Shown here: in pieces, positions 12,714-25,600 of the stretch | Layout of the letters: each line of letters opens with the position of its first letter | Numbering within the stretch: the stretch's first letter is position 1 | From: Morella rubra | Lineage: Eukaryota; Streptophyta; Magnoliopsida; Fagales; Myricaceae | Reading direction: 5' to 3' | DNA: 64,000 nt | Assembly (NCBI GenBank): GCA_003952965.2 | Contig: CM025853.1 | Location: 30,091,641 to 30,155,640 of the forward strand | Translations under genes and position numbers: made by a program | The notes under the pieces: generated by a model | What the model saw: only the letters and a program-made list of their open reading frames with translations | The model's database searches: none | What the model was told of the DNA's origin: nothing

Positions 12714-13015
12714 TAATATAATTTTATAAATACTTTTTGAAAAATTTTAAAATATTTTGTATAGATTTTTGAGACTTTGCAATTACAGTTTTATTATTAT
12801 CATTATCCATCTTACCCTCAACTGCCCCTCCCACCGTTATCAACGCATTCAAAGCTTGTGTGACTCAGTTGCTTGTACGAAGTCTGAGAGAGAATCGATT
12901 ATAACTAACTGCTATTTCAAAACAAAAACTTGTATTACTCGCTGCAACATTAATAAGCGGTCTTCTTTCACTCTATAAGCAGCTTGTGCGAGCAACGGTC
13001 TCATGATCTCAGCTC

Positions 13016-15121
13016 ATGATTGTTCCTCTCAGACCCAAATCATTCTGGTTTCGATTTCCAGCCGCAAATCTCATATGGGTCTCCACCATAACCTCCAAAC
13101 CTGCTCGTCCTCCTCGGCTTCCCTTAGACCCGGAACACCATCTTCATGTCTTCTTCGGTGGCAAAACCAATCACTGCAACTCGGACTACGAGCTTTCAGT
13201 GGTGGCGGCTTTGAAGGCTTGTTCTTCTCTTTTGGCCATCTCTCAAGGCCGACGAATCCATTGTTTGGTATTGAAATCCGGGCTCGATTCCAATACTTTT
13301 ATCCGGAACAGTTTGATTAACATGTACGCGAAATGTGGGTTTGTCGACGGCGCTCGATCCCTCTTTAATTCCTTTTCTAAGCTGGATTCCGTGTCTTGTA
13401 ATATTATGATCGCTGGGTACGTGAAAATCGGACGGTTGGAGGATGCTCGCCGGTTGTTTGACGTAATGCCCGGGAAAGGTTGTGTCTCCTACACGTCTAT
13501 GATCATGGGTCTGGCCCAAAATGATTGTTGGTTCGAGGCCGTTGAGGTTTTCAAGGATATGAGGTCTGCAGGTGTTCCCCCAAACGACGTTACACTGTCG
13601 AGTGTCATTTCAGCTTGTTCGCATTTGGGTGGGATTTGGAATTGCCGGATGCTTCATGTGTTAGCAATTAAGCTGCAGCTTGACGGATTGGTTCTTGTTT
13701 CGACGAATTTGTTGCACATGTATTGTCTTTGTTCAAGTGTAGTGGAGGCGAAAAGTTTGTTCGAGGAGATGCCAGAGTGCAATATCGTATCATGGAATGT
13801 GATGTTAAATGGTTATGCAAAAGCGGGTCTTGTTGGACTGGCCAGAGGGTTGTTTGAGAGGATTCCTGCAAAAGATGTAGTTTCTTGGGGCACAATGATT
13901 GATGGCTATGTGCAAGTAGAATGGTTAGGCGAAGCTTTGGTGATTTATCGTACAATGTTACATACTGGATTGGGACCCAATGATGTCATGATGGTGGATT
14001 TGATTTCGGGCTGTGCTCGACAAATGGCATTGAGAGAGGGTCAGCAGTTTCATGGTACATCTATAAAGACAGGTTTTGACAGTTATGATTGTATGCAGGC
14101 AACGATTATTCATTTTTATGCAGCTTGCGGGGTGATGACACTTGCTCGTTTGCAATTTGAAGTGGGCATCAGAGATCATCTTGCATCTTGGAATGCCCTC
14201 ATTGCAGGATTTATAAAAAATGACATGATTGATGAGGCAAGGCACATATTCAATGAGATGCCCAAAAGAGATGTGTTTTCATGGAGCACAATGATTTCTG
14301 GTTATACACAGAGTGAACAACCTAATTTGGCCCTAGAACTCTTCCATGGAATGGTAGCTTGTGGTATCCAACCCAATGAAATTACTATGGTGAGCGTTTT
14401 GTCAGCAATCGCCACTTTGGGCACATTGAAAGAAGGAAGATGGGCCCATCAATATATATGTAATAGCTCCATCCCTCTTAATGACAATTTAAGTGCAGCT
14501 TTGATTGACATGTATGCCAAATGTGGGAGTGTCAATACTGCCTTGAATGTTTTCTATCAGATGCGAGAAAAAGCCTCGAGTGTCTCCCCATGGAATGCAA
14601 TTATATGTGGGTTGGCAATGCATGGACATGGGAATTTGTCTTTGAAAGTATTCACTGACTTGCAAGACCGTCCTATTAAGCTTAATTCCATCACATTCAT
14701 TGGAGTCTTAACTGCGTGTTGCCATGCTGGATTGGTGGAGGCAGGGAAGAGATATTTTAAGATGATGAAGAATGTGTATGATATAGAGCCAAATATCAAG
14801 CATTATGGTTGTATGATTGATCTGCTGGGCAGAGCTGGTCGATTAGAAGAGGCTGAGGAAATAATAAGTGGCATGCCCATGGAGGCAGATATTGTGATAT
14901 GGGGTACGTTATTGGCAGCATGTAGGACTCACGGGAATGTGGAAATAGGAGAGAGGGCTGCAGAGAGTTTGGCAAGGTTGGAACCATCTCATGGAGCTGG
15001 TAGAGTTCTTCTATCTAACATATATGCAGATGCAGGTAGGTGGGAGAATGCATTTTCAATAAGGAGAATAATGCAAACTCAGAGAATGAAGAAATCCCCA
15101 GGTTGCAGTGGTGTTATATGA
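13016..15121 (+). CDS. PLS-class pentatricopeptide repeat protein, E subgroup (MEF18-like)
   Basis: This intronless gene encodes 701 residues. The N-terminus is rich in Arg/Ser and nearly free of acids over the first 37 residues, as expected for a mitochondrial presequence. From about residue 58 to 620 there are consecutive P, L and S repeats with hallmark phrases such as NSLINMYAKCG, SWNVMLNGYAKAG, SWSTMISGYTQ, ALIDMYAKCGSV and PNIKHYGCMIDLLGRAGRLEEA. The C-terminal E region runs GTLLAACRTHGNVEIGE..LLSNIYADAGRW and ends KSPGCSGVI. There is no DYW deaminase domain, so it would need a partner for C-to-U editing. It most resembles Arabidopsis At5g19020 (MEF18), which I recall as needed for a nad4 site; that family member also sits beside an L34e-like gene. 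The target here is inferred, not shown. Confidence 0.9.
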   Translation: MIVPLRPKSFWFRFPAANLIWVSTITSKPARPPRLPLDPEHHLHVFFGGKTNHCNSDYELSVVAALKACSSLLAISQGRRIHCLVLKSGLDSNTFIRNSLINMYAKCGFVDGARSLFNSFSKLDSVSCNIMIAGYVKIGRLEDARRLFDVMPGKGCVSYTSMIMGLAQNDCWFEAVEVFKDMRSAGVPPNDVTLSSVISACSHLGGIWNCRMLHVLAIKLQLDGLVLVSTNLLHMYCLCSSVVEAKSLFEEMPECNIVSWNVMLNGYAKAGLVGLARGLFERIPAKDVVSWGTMIDGYVQVEWLGEALVIYRTMLHTGLGPNDVMMVDLISGCARQMALREGQQFHGTSIKTGFDSYDCMQATIIHFYAACGVMTLARLQFEVGIRDHLASWNALIAGFIKNDMIDEARHIFNEMPKRDVFSWSTMISGYTQSEQPNLALELFHGMVACGIQPNEITMVSVLSAIATLGTLKEGRWAHQYICNSSIPLNDNLSAALIDMYAKCGSVNTALNVFYQMREKASSVSPWNAIICGLAMHGHGNLSLKVFTDLQDRPIKLNSITFIGVLTACCHAGLVEAGKRYFKMMKNVYDIEPNIKHYGCMIDLLGRAGRLEEAEEIISGMPMEADIVIWGTLLAACRTHGNVEIGERAAESLARLEPSHGAGRVLLSNIYADAGRWENAFSIRRIMQTQRMKKSPGCSGVI

Positions 15122-16605
15122 TTACATGGTGATATTCAAATACTGTGGTTCTATTTAAAATAGAGGCACTGTTGATTTATTCCGAAAGACAGGACAGCTT
15201 CCATTGTCACTGTGAACTGTTGAAAGAGTCCTTGTATAATGAATTGAAATTTTGTTACTTCCCAAAATTGCAGAGAGATTATGATATTGTCTAACGCAGA
15301 CATTTAATTTTGAGGTTTGTATCAAGTTTCCCTTTTAATCTGTAATTGGTGCTGACTAACATGTTCTTGGTGTGCTCATTGTTGGCTAATGAATATTTCT
15401 TCTAATGAAATCCAAAATAGGTGCTCTCTCATAATCCAAAGCACTCAATCATCCTCACCAAGAACATATTTGATACTGTTGGCTTCGGCAGCAAAACTGA
15501 AGAAAATCACTAGTGGACGACCGATTATTGTAAAAGAAAATGCACACCAACCATCGCGTGGGAAAGAAGCCGATGGACCCAACAAGCGGCTTAGAGACTT
15601 TGTCAGAGAACGGAAGGATATTCGGAAGCATCTCGGCCTTCCAACTCCGTCTCCCACCTTTGCTCTGTACGTTCTCTTCCAAGACCTGCTCTTCATCCAA
15701 GGCAGTACGGACAATACCCAGAACTATGATGCTAGTTTTCGATGATCGATGACCGTGATGATTCAGACCGTTGCTCTCCCGGACGGTGAGTTTAACAGGC
15801 ATTCGGAACTCTTGGCTCGGACCGCTCGACGCCCGTGTTTTACATCGAAAAATTGGGAGACACGCGGCACGTGGACCTGTAAAGGAGCCAAAGCCTGGAA
15901 GCGTACCAGAAAACGGCTTTGTTCTTTCCCTCCAGAATCAGTCATAACTAACTTTTGAAAATTCTTTTGCTTCCAAACGGGTCTCTTATCTGTTCAGGAC
16001 CATTTCCGTCAGACCTGAATCACTCTATTCAGATATCTCCAAGGGCCTCAAGGACCTTTATAAGGATGTCATCAATCGCTTGGGGGTGGTCGAATCGGAA
16101 GTCTTTGCTCTCCAAAAGAGGCGGTCTAATGTTCGTGAAGAACGTCTCTAGTACCATAACCTTCAACTCTTCTCAGGTTTTCAAGACTCGGAACACATCT
16201 CTTTCTCGATTCTGACCCTGATGCTCGGTCGGTGTTTGTTCTTTTTTCAGCCGATGAACAATAAGGAGTCAAATGGAAAAATGCCGCATTCCATGAATCT
16301 CAACCGTGCCTGTGTTCTCTTCAAAGCAGACAAACAGGTAAACAGAATTCCTTCTACAGATGCTTACACTATTCAATTACGAATTTGGTTTAAGACCCTT
16401 TTGTTGCGCGTCTATTAACTATTACTCAAAGAAGATTTCCCCGTACATGGTGAAACTTTTGGATTCAAACCTAATTCAGAACATTTGCGGGTTGCTGAAC
16501 AATTTTTCTCCCATCAAAGGGGTATTTAGCTGTATTCTCTGTTACAGAATTTTAGGTCAACGAGGGAAGGACAAACAAACCAAAAAAGGTTAAAATAAAC
16601 AGAAC
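15122..16605. other. Spacer between PPR and MED33 genes with unassigned GC-richer patch
   Basis: The first 250 bases are the likely PPR 3' UTR. From about 15400 to 16350 the sequence is richer in GC than the flanks and has short open frames on both strands that I cannot assign. One plus-strand segment after an acceptor-like CAG at 15997 reads as a charged helix-like stretch (SLYSDISKGLKDLYKDV..) for about 50 residues before a stop. It may be a decayed coding remnant. No intact gene is supported. Confidence 0.4.
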
Positions 16606-19600
16606 TTACAACTCATTTTCAATTATCAGCTCAGCAGCTGCGCCCATTGTAGTAGGCCCGCGAATGCCAAGCAAAGCCAGAGCAAGCTCTCCCTCATTCC
16701 ACTGCCTCAATCCCCTACTGACTCTCTTCAAGACATCTACATCTGTCTCCAGCACCCAAGTTGGTGCGGAATCCATTATCAGGCTCAAATACCGCAAAAC
16801 ATAGGTGCGCCACGTCACCCAACCACAACCAAGTGATATCTTCCCATCGAGTGCTCTTGCTATGAATTGCATGTGGCTCCCAAGGAATTTTTGGCGCCAC
16901 TTTGATTCGGTTCGTGATGAGTCACAACCCCAAGCAAAAGCTCCACATAGAAACGAGAAGTGTGCTAGTGCATATCCCTTTAGCATTCCATCCATCCCTT
17001 CTGACCTTCCTTCCATCTCTGAACCGTGAGCAGATGTAAGCCACGAAGCAAGAATTTCTTTGAACAATGAGTGAACGAGACCTAAACCTCCACATAACCA
17101 TACTAAAGAAGCCCCTAGGGATGCCGCAAGTTTCACCCTTATCAATGCTGCCGCAAGCGAAATGTGTCTGGATCTGATTATATTCTTGGTTGTCTTCAAC
17201 TTCTCTGAACTCTCTCTAGGAAGTACTCCACACGCAATCTTTCTGACAGAGTGCATCATTAGAGAAACAATCTCTTCTGCAATCAAGAGAGTTTCTTTGA
17301 TATCTTGCTTGACATGTAGAAAGAGAGTCCCAGGGGCACAAGGAGACCCACTGCATAAGAGGTATTTCAGTCCATGGCCAAGAAGGACACCAACACCACC
17401 ATTGCTTGAAATGGGGGAGGCATTTAAGCCAAGTGAGGCAGTAAAGCAGCTTTGGATTAATTTAAACACAGCATTGCGGTTTTGGAGAAAAACAGCCCGG
17501 GATGCACAGAATGCCAAGTAGTCACTCCAACGTTTTGCCTTTTGGGTCCACAGGGAAGCCACAATTGCCATGCAAGGCCATGGGCAGGATGCAGAAAGGG
17601 ACAGCAAGGCTGGGCCAGCCAGATTGAGAAAATGCTCACCAGTTTTATAGGTTAAGGTAAGGCTTACAAAGGCAGCCAGGGGCAGTGGAAGTGTAGCTGT
17701 AGAGCTTCCACCTGCAGGAATCATAAGACAGTCAGTATAGAGAGAAGCCAGTTTCTAGGATAGTGCAAGGTGAAACTGTATCAATAAATTTAATTGCTAC
17801 ATTGATGATTTACAATAAAAAAAATTCTGATTGATAGAGCTTGAGGCCAAAGTATAGGACACAGATGTGATAGTATTCATTGGTTTTAAAAATGCATGGT
17901 ATAAACAGAAGAATTCTCTCTCAATTATTTGACTGAAAGCCTTTCCAAAATATTTTAAACAGCTTTGGATATATGGCATCTACAATTTGTATAGAGAAGG
18001 AATTGGAACTAAAAAGGAAATCAGTTGAAGGATTCTCCGAATAACACTTTTCTTACGAGTTACTTTAAAAAAAATGAAGGATCAAGAGACATGCTTGATT
18101 CAATGCTGGGAGTTGAAAGTAGGAAGGACAACACTGTGGTGGCCTATTGTTGTATTCTGGCCAAAGACACACACAGGTGCAAGTATAAATGGACCTGAAG
18201 CAATTCTAGGGACGTCAACACCAGTTGCAGCTACGATTTTCTTTATCTGTTGCTCAACGTTAGACAGATTTGCATCAGGGCTGGGCCAATCAGTTCCATT
18301 CATAGAAACTTGTTTCCAAATACCCCTGGTTACTTCAGCTGATAAGTAGCTTGCAATGGATGCCAAAGATGCAGGAAGAAAATCAGACAGATTTTTAAGC
18401 CCTGAGATATGAAAAGATGAAGGTTATGACAGTACATATGTGATCATGCTATGCTTAGTGGCAACTATTTCCCACGAAAATGTTGCCCATCAACTTCCCG
18501 GAAGAAATAAATATTTTCCCCGCCAGAACGGCTGTCAATGATAATTTCCAGAAAGCATCATAGATTATCAGGCCAAAGCAGATAGTCTAAAATCGTTTAA
18601 CTTGTTCACCTATAGTTCGTATCCAAAAAGCTGAAGTTGAAAACAGAAATCAAGCAAGGAGACCAGACTGACCTGTAGCTAGTTCGCGAGGAGAAAGTTC
18701 TCCATTAGTACAAGCTTTCAAAGACGCGTCAGTTACAAAGGGAACAGCCTCCAGTATATCCCATGCAGGAAATTTAAGTCCTTGAAAGTTATCTTCATTT
18801 TTAGGCCCACTGCTTTTAGAGTTAACTGAATGCAGAGACTGGCTTCCCTCGCAAGTATTTCTGAACATAATTTTAAGAAGCTCATCACCAATATGATGAA
18901 CAGGGGTCCCTTGAACAGGTCCGAAGAGGGTTGAAGCTATGCATGCAAAATGCTGCTGATACCAAATTTTTAGTTTTGGAAATGACTCAACAAAAATGGG
19001 GTGTGCATTTGATGAACTTGCAACTTCTGTGAGTCTCCTTTTACTTGGACCATGATGGACATTTACAGGAGATACCAGGTGGGAATTACGTATGCATATG
19101 AGGTATTCAAGAGTTTGTGGGAATTCAAATGGGGTCAAATGTCCTCCTAGATTTTCCAGAGGATTATGATTAAACCCCCACAGCCTTAAAAGGAGAGTAA
19201 ATGCATTTGAAAACATAACATGGGAATAGATTCTTTCCCCTGTTGCAGAAGTCCACAGCACCTTGGGCACAAATGACCCAAAAACCTCACAGATTGGCAT
19301 CAATGAGCATGCGAGTTGTGGAACCTGGCAATTGAAATAGAAAAAAAAATAAAATAAAATAGTGCCATTAGTTCATAGCAGTGTCCTCCTTCCATCTAGT
19401 AGAGATGCTGATTAAAACTCCATAGAATGAATATTCAATTAAATTTGTTCCGTGATGCATGCACCTAACACTAATTAATTTCGTATGCTCTCTTATCAAA
19501 AAAAAAATAATAATAATTTCGTATGCTCTATTTGGCAGTTGCAAGATGCTCATTTCACCAAACCAAAGAAAATATTTGACTACTTTGGTCAACAGTAAGA

Positions 19601-22600
19601 ACAAGTTTCCACCATTCTGCTTCAACAAAGAGGATAGAATCATGTTAAAGCATGAGCCATCTTTGTCTTATATCACTTTCTTAATCTACGTTTTTTTGGC
19701 TCTCCAGCTATTGCTGAAGCACTTATAAAACATATGATATTGGTTAAACCATTGGCCATTATTGCCTATTTCACTGCATTCTTAGAAGCCAAGCTACGCA
19801 TTTGGCTAGCATTCTAGAAAGACAAAAGTATGGTGAAAATGAACCAATTATGCAATATTCACACATAACTAAGAACCTGATAATGATATCATAGTTTCAA
19901 TTCTTATCCTTGTAATGAAGATGTTTGGGTCAGAGGAAGCAAAAATTTACCAAGCCGTGTTGGGAGAAAATCTGAAGACAATCAAAGGATGATATTCCAA
20001 GAATAAGTACATTCAGCAATGGAGCACAATCTCTCAAATGGCTGTCAGTTCCTGAGTAATCTGCAGGAGCTGGATGAGACAATAATCTAATAATAAAACC
20101 TGCAGCGTATTCCTGCATAGAAGGAAGAGTCAAATATGGCCGTCAATAATTGGAAGAATCAAAGTTATAAGTTATAATCAAATAAAGAAAGAAATACGTC
20201 TAGAGTCGTTTGGAATCCAGTGAAAACAACAAATAAGCAACAACAAAGAAAGGGGATGAAATAAATAGGAAGAATCAACATCTTAAAGAACATGAACGCA
20301 CAATTTGTTTCATGTGATAGTACCATTACCTGTATATTCCAACCCCATATTAGAGAGGCTCCACACAGAATCATGGCTACTGACATCTTCTCTTCATTTG
20401 ACCCATCGACTGCAGTCTTGAATATTTTCTCGAGCTCCGCTAAGCTTCCACCAAATCCATGAGCTTAAATTCAGTTGCTTTACCCTGGGTAGATCTACTA
20501 AAAAGAGCATTTGATATACCTGGCTTCATGAAAGAAAATGATGTAAAAAATGAACACCAGGTCACAGTTGGCGAAATTAGTGAATCTACTGTCAGGAATT
20601 CATATATCGATTTAACAACAACCAACACTTTGAATGTGATGTTGTCTTCCAATAGAGAATCATTATGTTCTCATCTCAGGATCCTCTAGACTTTCTGCAG
20701 GGGTTAAAAAAATCTAAACTGTGACTATTAATTAAAAGGTCTAGATTGTATCATGTCAACTTTTAGTGGAGTCCTTACTCTTCAGTAATTCATTGTGATC
20801 TATTAAGCTGTATGCGGAGGTGGCAAAATTTAAATCCATAACTGAAATAGTAGCCAGAACTTCAAGAATTATACCATGAATTTATCATTAAAACTTAGAG
20901 GGTCTCTGTCATATTCTCAAAATAGTCAAGAGTATTTTCTTTCTTTCTTTCTTTCTTCGTTCCATTTTTACCTCAGAAGTTATAATGTCCAACCTCCATC
21001 ATCACCGTTGTGTTTAACATGTTCAAAGCCAAAGACGTTGGAGGCCAATTTGTTGGCCAAATGTTGCGTAAATATTGGCAGTGTCAAACATTCCTATGCT
21101 CCTGACCTCTAGGCATCTTTGCTGGAACAATAAGATTCCAGAATCAAGTAACGGTGATACCATAGGAATCCTGAGTACCCAAACAATCTAATTCCACTAG
21201 GGTCATCTTAGCAGTAACAATGCCAAGAAAAAAGGACGAGTCAAGTGGTATTACTCGCTCTAAGAGTGTCAGAGTTTCAAAGTTCATTTCTTTAATATGC
21301 CCCCCAATACGAAATCCATCAAAGCAAAATTTCAAATACCCAGTTCTAAGAAAGACAAATGAGAAGAGTGCAGTGGGGAAGTATTGGTACATCCTATGGG
21401 AATGAACTGCTTAGAGAAATAAGTTGGGGTGTTCTCTAGTTTCATGCAACAGATCGAACTTATTTGGAAAAGGATTAGTTTTCCTAATTATAAATTACCA
21501 CTACTCCCAAGAGTTTAAACAAACAGAAAATAATAAAAATAGGTTCACCTTTAATCTAACTCTCCCTTATGAATGGGCCTAGACTCTTCTTTGGTGAGTG
21601 GGCTTCAACATGTAAAATATTAATGTTTTAGAAGTACTGAGCAAAGTCAACGTTAGAACACAAGATCATCCACTCAGATATCATATTAAGTTATAGCATG
21701 TCCTTAAAACCTAAGCTGATGTTAAGCTAATTCCAGTTTTCAGGTAAAGGATTTAATTTATTTAAGTTTTGCCAACTTAAATTGAGAACAAGTTTGAGTA
21801 TACCTTGAAGCAGGACTTGAAACTAATACATTTATCATTTGTGGGGTAAGTGGTGCCCCCTGCATTAAGGATGACCAGCCAGGCACTTCATTAGGCAAAG
21901 TATGAGGTTTTTTGTTGATGTTTTCATTCACATAGCCTGGCCAGAAATATGCTGATGTATCCAGAAGATTTCTAGCCATACAAGCTTCAACTATAAGATG
22001 GCGCATGTTTCCAGCTAAAAACAAGAACAGATACTGTATATTAGAAGGCATTGTAAATAAACTTTACTTGGATTGGATAGCACTGCAAATATACACAAAG
22101 ACAAACACACAAGTCCCGTACAAAAATAAATGCAGCACTATGTGGAAGCTATACTTTGTAGAATACTTTTATCTGGAAACTGTTATGTTGGATAGTTGAG
22201 GACATAACAGTCATGTCCCTCTGTCTTGCACACTTATTCTGTGACATAAGTAATTGACTTTCCTTCTACTAGAAAACGCATAAACTACATACATTTTCCA
22301 CACTGCCTAGTTCTCAAATGTTCGAGGAAAGTTGTTATGGATGTGAATGTCACCCAAAGATATGTTAATCATTTATGGAGCATGTAGATTTGTTGCAGTG
22401 ATCATGTCAACACTGCCTGTTTGAACTTTACCCCAACGGAAACCTTTTCTAAAGATTGTAGATGGGAATGAGAATCTGTTATTACTTACAACAATTAGTT
22501 AGCATATCTTTCATACTGATCCATTCAAAGCAGGCATTTCCGACATCAATGCCTGAAACAAAGAACATTGCTTTTGCAGCAGCCTGATTTGCTGCAGAAA

Positions 22601-25600
22601 CAATGGATTCAGGTGGAATCAGTAAGCCCTTGAAATCGCCCAGCATCTGTAAGCTGGAGACCAAATCATTGTGACACTGTCCTGGACCTCTTTTCTCTTT
22701 CCAGTGATTAGTGGAGCCATATTCTGTTTTATTGAGCAGTGTACTTTCCTCTTCCTCAATAAGTTCGGCAACCACCAGAATTGTGATAGACAACAACAAG
22801 CATAAGCGAGAATCTAGACGAGGCCTAGGGCCATCAACAGGATCCCTTTCCTGAGGAATAAGGAAAAGTTAAAATGCAGATCCAAAATCAGTATAGTCTG
22901 CTAGAAATGAGATATATGCTACACATTCAAATGCAAAGAATAAAACGCTCTTCATCCACTCTGTTTCTCCAGTTAATCCATTCAAACTATGTGCAAATTG
23001 ACAGTAGAGAGCCATTATTTAGGCCAACGAGAAACTTAATCAACCAAGCATGAAATTCTTCCCCGACTAAAAGTTATTTTCGTTAGTATTGCTCTCTATT
23101 ATATCCTCCTTTTCATTTTTTCAGATGCATTAGTCTGGCAAAGTGCAACCATTGAAATATCCTTAAAGGCCTCGTGGGCATTAAAAGGCGTAAGGAACCC
23201 TAAAATGAACCCTTCAAGAAAGCATCATCTTTTAAACAACTTCTAACCCTTTGAACAATACGAAGAGCTGCAATCCACAAGCCCAAAAAGGTGTCGTGCC
23301 AGGTGGTGCAATTTGTGACTCGAAGGACCTTGACGAAACCTGCACAAAATGGTACAAAATATGATCCGAAATACCACCGTTATGCCAGTTAGAGACAAAA
23401 TTTGTTTCAGAAATAATATCTTCTTTACCACTGATGGTTTCAACAGCACTTCTGGCATTGATCTCTGTTTCTTGCACCGCTTCTTCTAAAACAAGATCAA
23501 GAGGGAGCCAAAGAGCAGAAAGGCTAGCCTTGAAGCATGGACCAGCAGAAGAAGCCAGGTCTCCAAAAGCCACAGTCTCATGGAAATTTTGAGTTGACTT
23601 TAATCTGGATTGTCGAGATACAATGCAAGTATTCGAAGCCAACTTCAAAAGTGCCTCAGGCGTTATAACTTCTGAATTTCTCAATGCTGATGAGTTTTCT
23701 CCAAGCAGCTGTATGCACTGGGTAAAGCCTTCCCAATGCGTGGACCTGACACAGTTGCAGTGAATGTTAACCACAAATCAAGAATTCAAGCCAACGTCCA
23801 AGCAGGGAAACTAAGTTATCTACTCATAAAAACCATGACTCGCTCACCAGTTCAAGGTATGTGGTGAAGATGCTATCTGGCCTAAAGATCATTGGCTATG
23901 ACGGTATAAGATGTAACATCATTTGAATTGCTTTAAAGGGTTCGTTTTTCTTTTGGAAAGGACGGAGACTTTCTCCATAGGAATGAGAAGCTGGTATCAT
24001 CATTCTAAGAGGGATTTATTTCACATGGTCCTTTTTACGTGGGTCGGATAGACTCAGATCTAACCTATGGGACCTAAAAGGAAGGATGGAAGGAAATGCA
24101 TACAAAAACGAAATGGTGGAAAAATAATGTACGAGATGTCACCCTTGATGATGTAAAATGGAGAAGCAAAATATACGTGGCTTATGTAAATAAGTTGAAG
24201 AAAACTCTAAAGAGACCAATATCCCTTGAATTGAATAGTAGAGTTCAAGACAAATGCACTTTTAGTATTAACTGGTCAAATATTAGTGAGCTTTCAAGTA
24301 ATGGGAACCAGGAAAATGGTGAATGAATTACTCAAAAGCAATTACAATGAGAATAAAGCACGTACATGTTTTTGCGTGCCAAGTAAAGAATCCTGGACGT
24401 TACTTCATTTTCCAGAAATTTCACAACCAGTTCAATCGCCATCACTGTGTTAAATTTCTGCATTCTCTCCTGTTGTTCTGTCTGGTTCTCATAATGATTA
24501 TCATGATTGTCTGTTTCCATGTCGTGAGGACTTTTTACCCATCTAAACTGCTTTTCTGAGGTAACTTCTAGCAACCCTTCATCATCTAATGATGCATCAA
24601 GCAACTGCCAAACAATTGAAAAGATGAACCCAACTACGGTAGTCCCAGCTTCACTCGTTTGTAGACCAAATACATGGGAAATGTGAAGAACACAATCTAT
24701 TGATTGCATAATTCTGTATTCAAGCAGATCTGGACAAGCGAAACGAATGGAATAGTCCGGAATGACATCAACCATTTCAATCAATCCGACAAGATCAACT
24801 TCACTTTAAACAGAGATTTACAGAGAGAGAATTACACTATGCTTTGAAACAAGTTTACATGAGAAGAAACAGGCAGATCCTGTTTACATTGGGAGGTTTT
24901 TGTAGGGGAGATAGACCCAAATATTTTTAAGGGATTCTGCAATCATCACAAATGGCAACTGGCGCTGCACCCAGAAGGATTATCATTTGGTGCGCTGGCA
25001 ATTTGTGGTCTTGTTACTGTTGCCTCACCAGAGCATTCGGGGCAACATTTTCATGCAATATATGAAACTAAAGAATACCGTCATAGAGCAGGCATATTAT
25101 ATCTTTGGTCTTTTTCTTAAAGGATGACATGCCAGATCTGGGGCAGCTGCTAGGTTGTAGCAGCTCCTAAAGTCTTAACGAACGCTGGTTAATCTTGTGC
25201 CAGTAGAGAGCCATTATTTAGTTAATCGCATTTCGACTAAAAGTTAAGTATTGGATGCATTAGTCTGGCAAAGTGCAACCATTGAAATAGAGGCGTAAGG
25301 AACCCTAACGAAAGCATGAACAATACCTGCAATCCACAAGGGTAGGTGGTGCAATTTGTGACTCGATTGACGAAACCTGCACAAAATGGTGATCCGAAAT
25401 ACTTATGCCAGTTAGTAACTTCTTTACCACTGACAACAGCACTTCTGGCATTGATCTCTGACAAAACAAGATTTTGAAGCATGGACCAGCAGATCTTCTC
25501 ATGGAAATCTTTAATCTGGATTGTCAATACAATGCAAGTATTCGTTCACCTCAGGCGTTATAACTTCTGAGACTCCAAGCAGCTCACTGGGTAAAGCCTT

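Noticed and set aside
25237..25527. Short minus-strand frames with MED33-like words
   Set aside because: They come from the damaged duplicate of exons 4-5; pieces are missing and splice sites lost, so they are not a gene.
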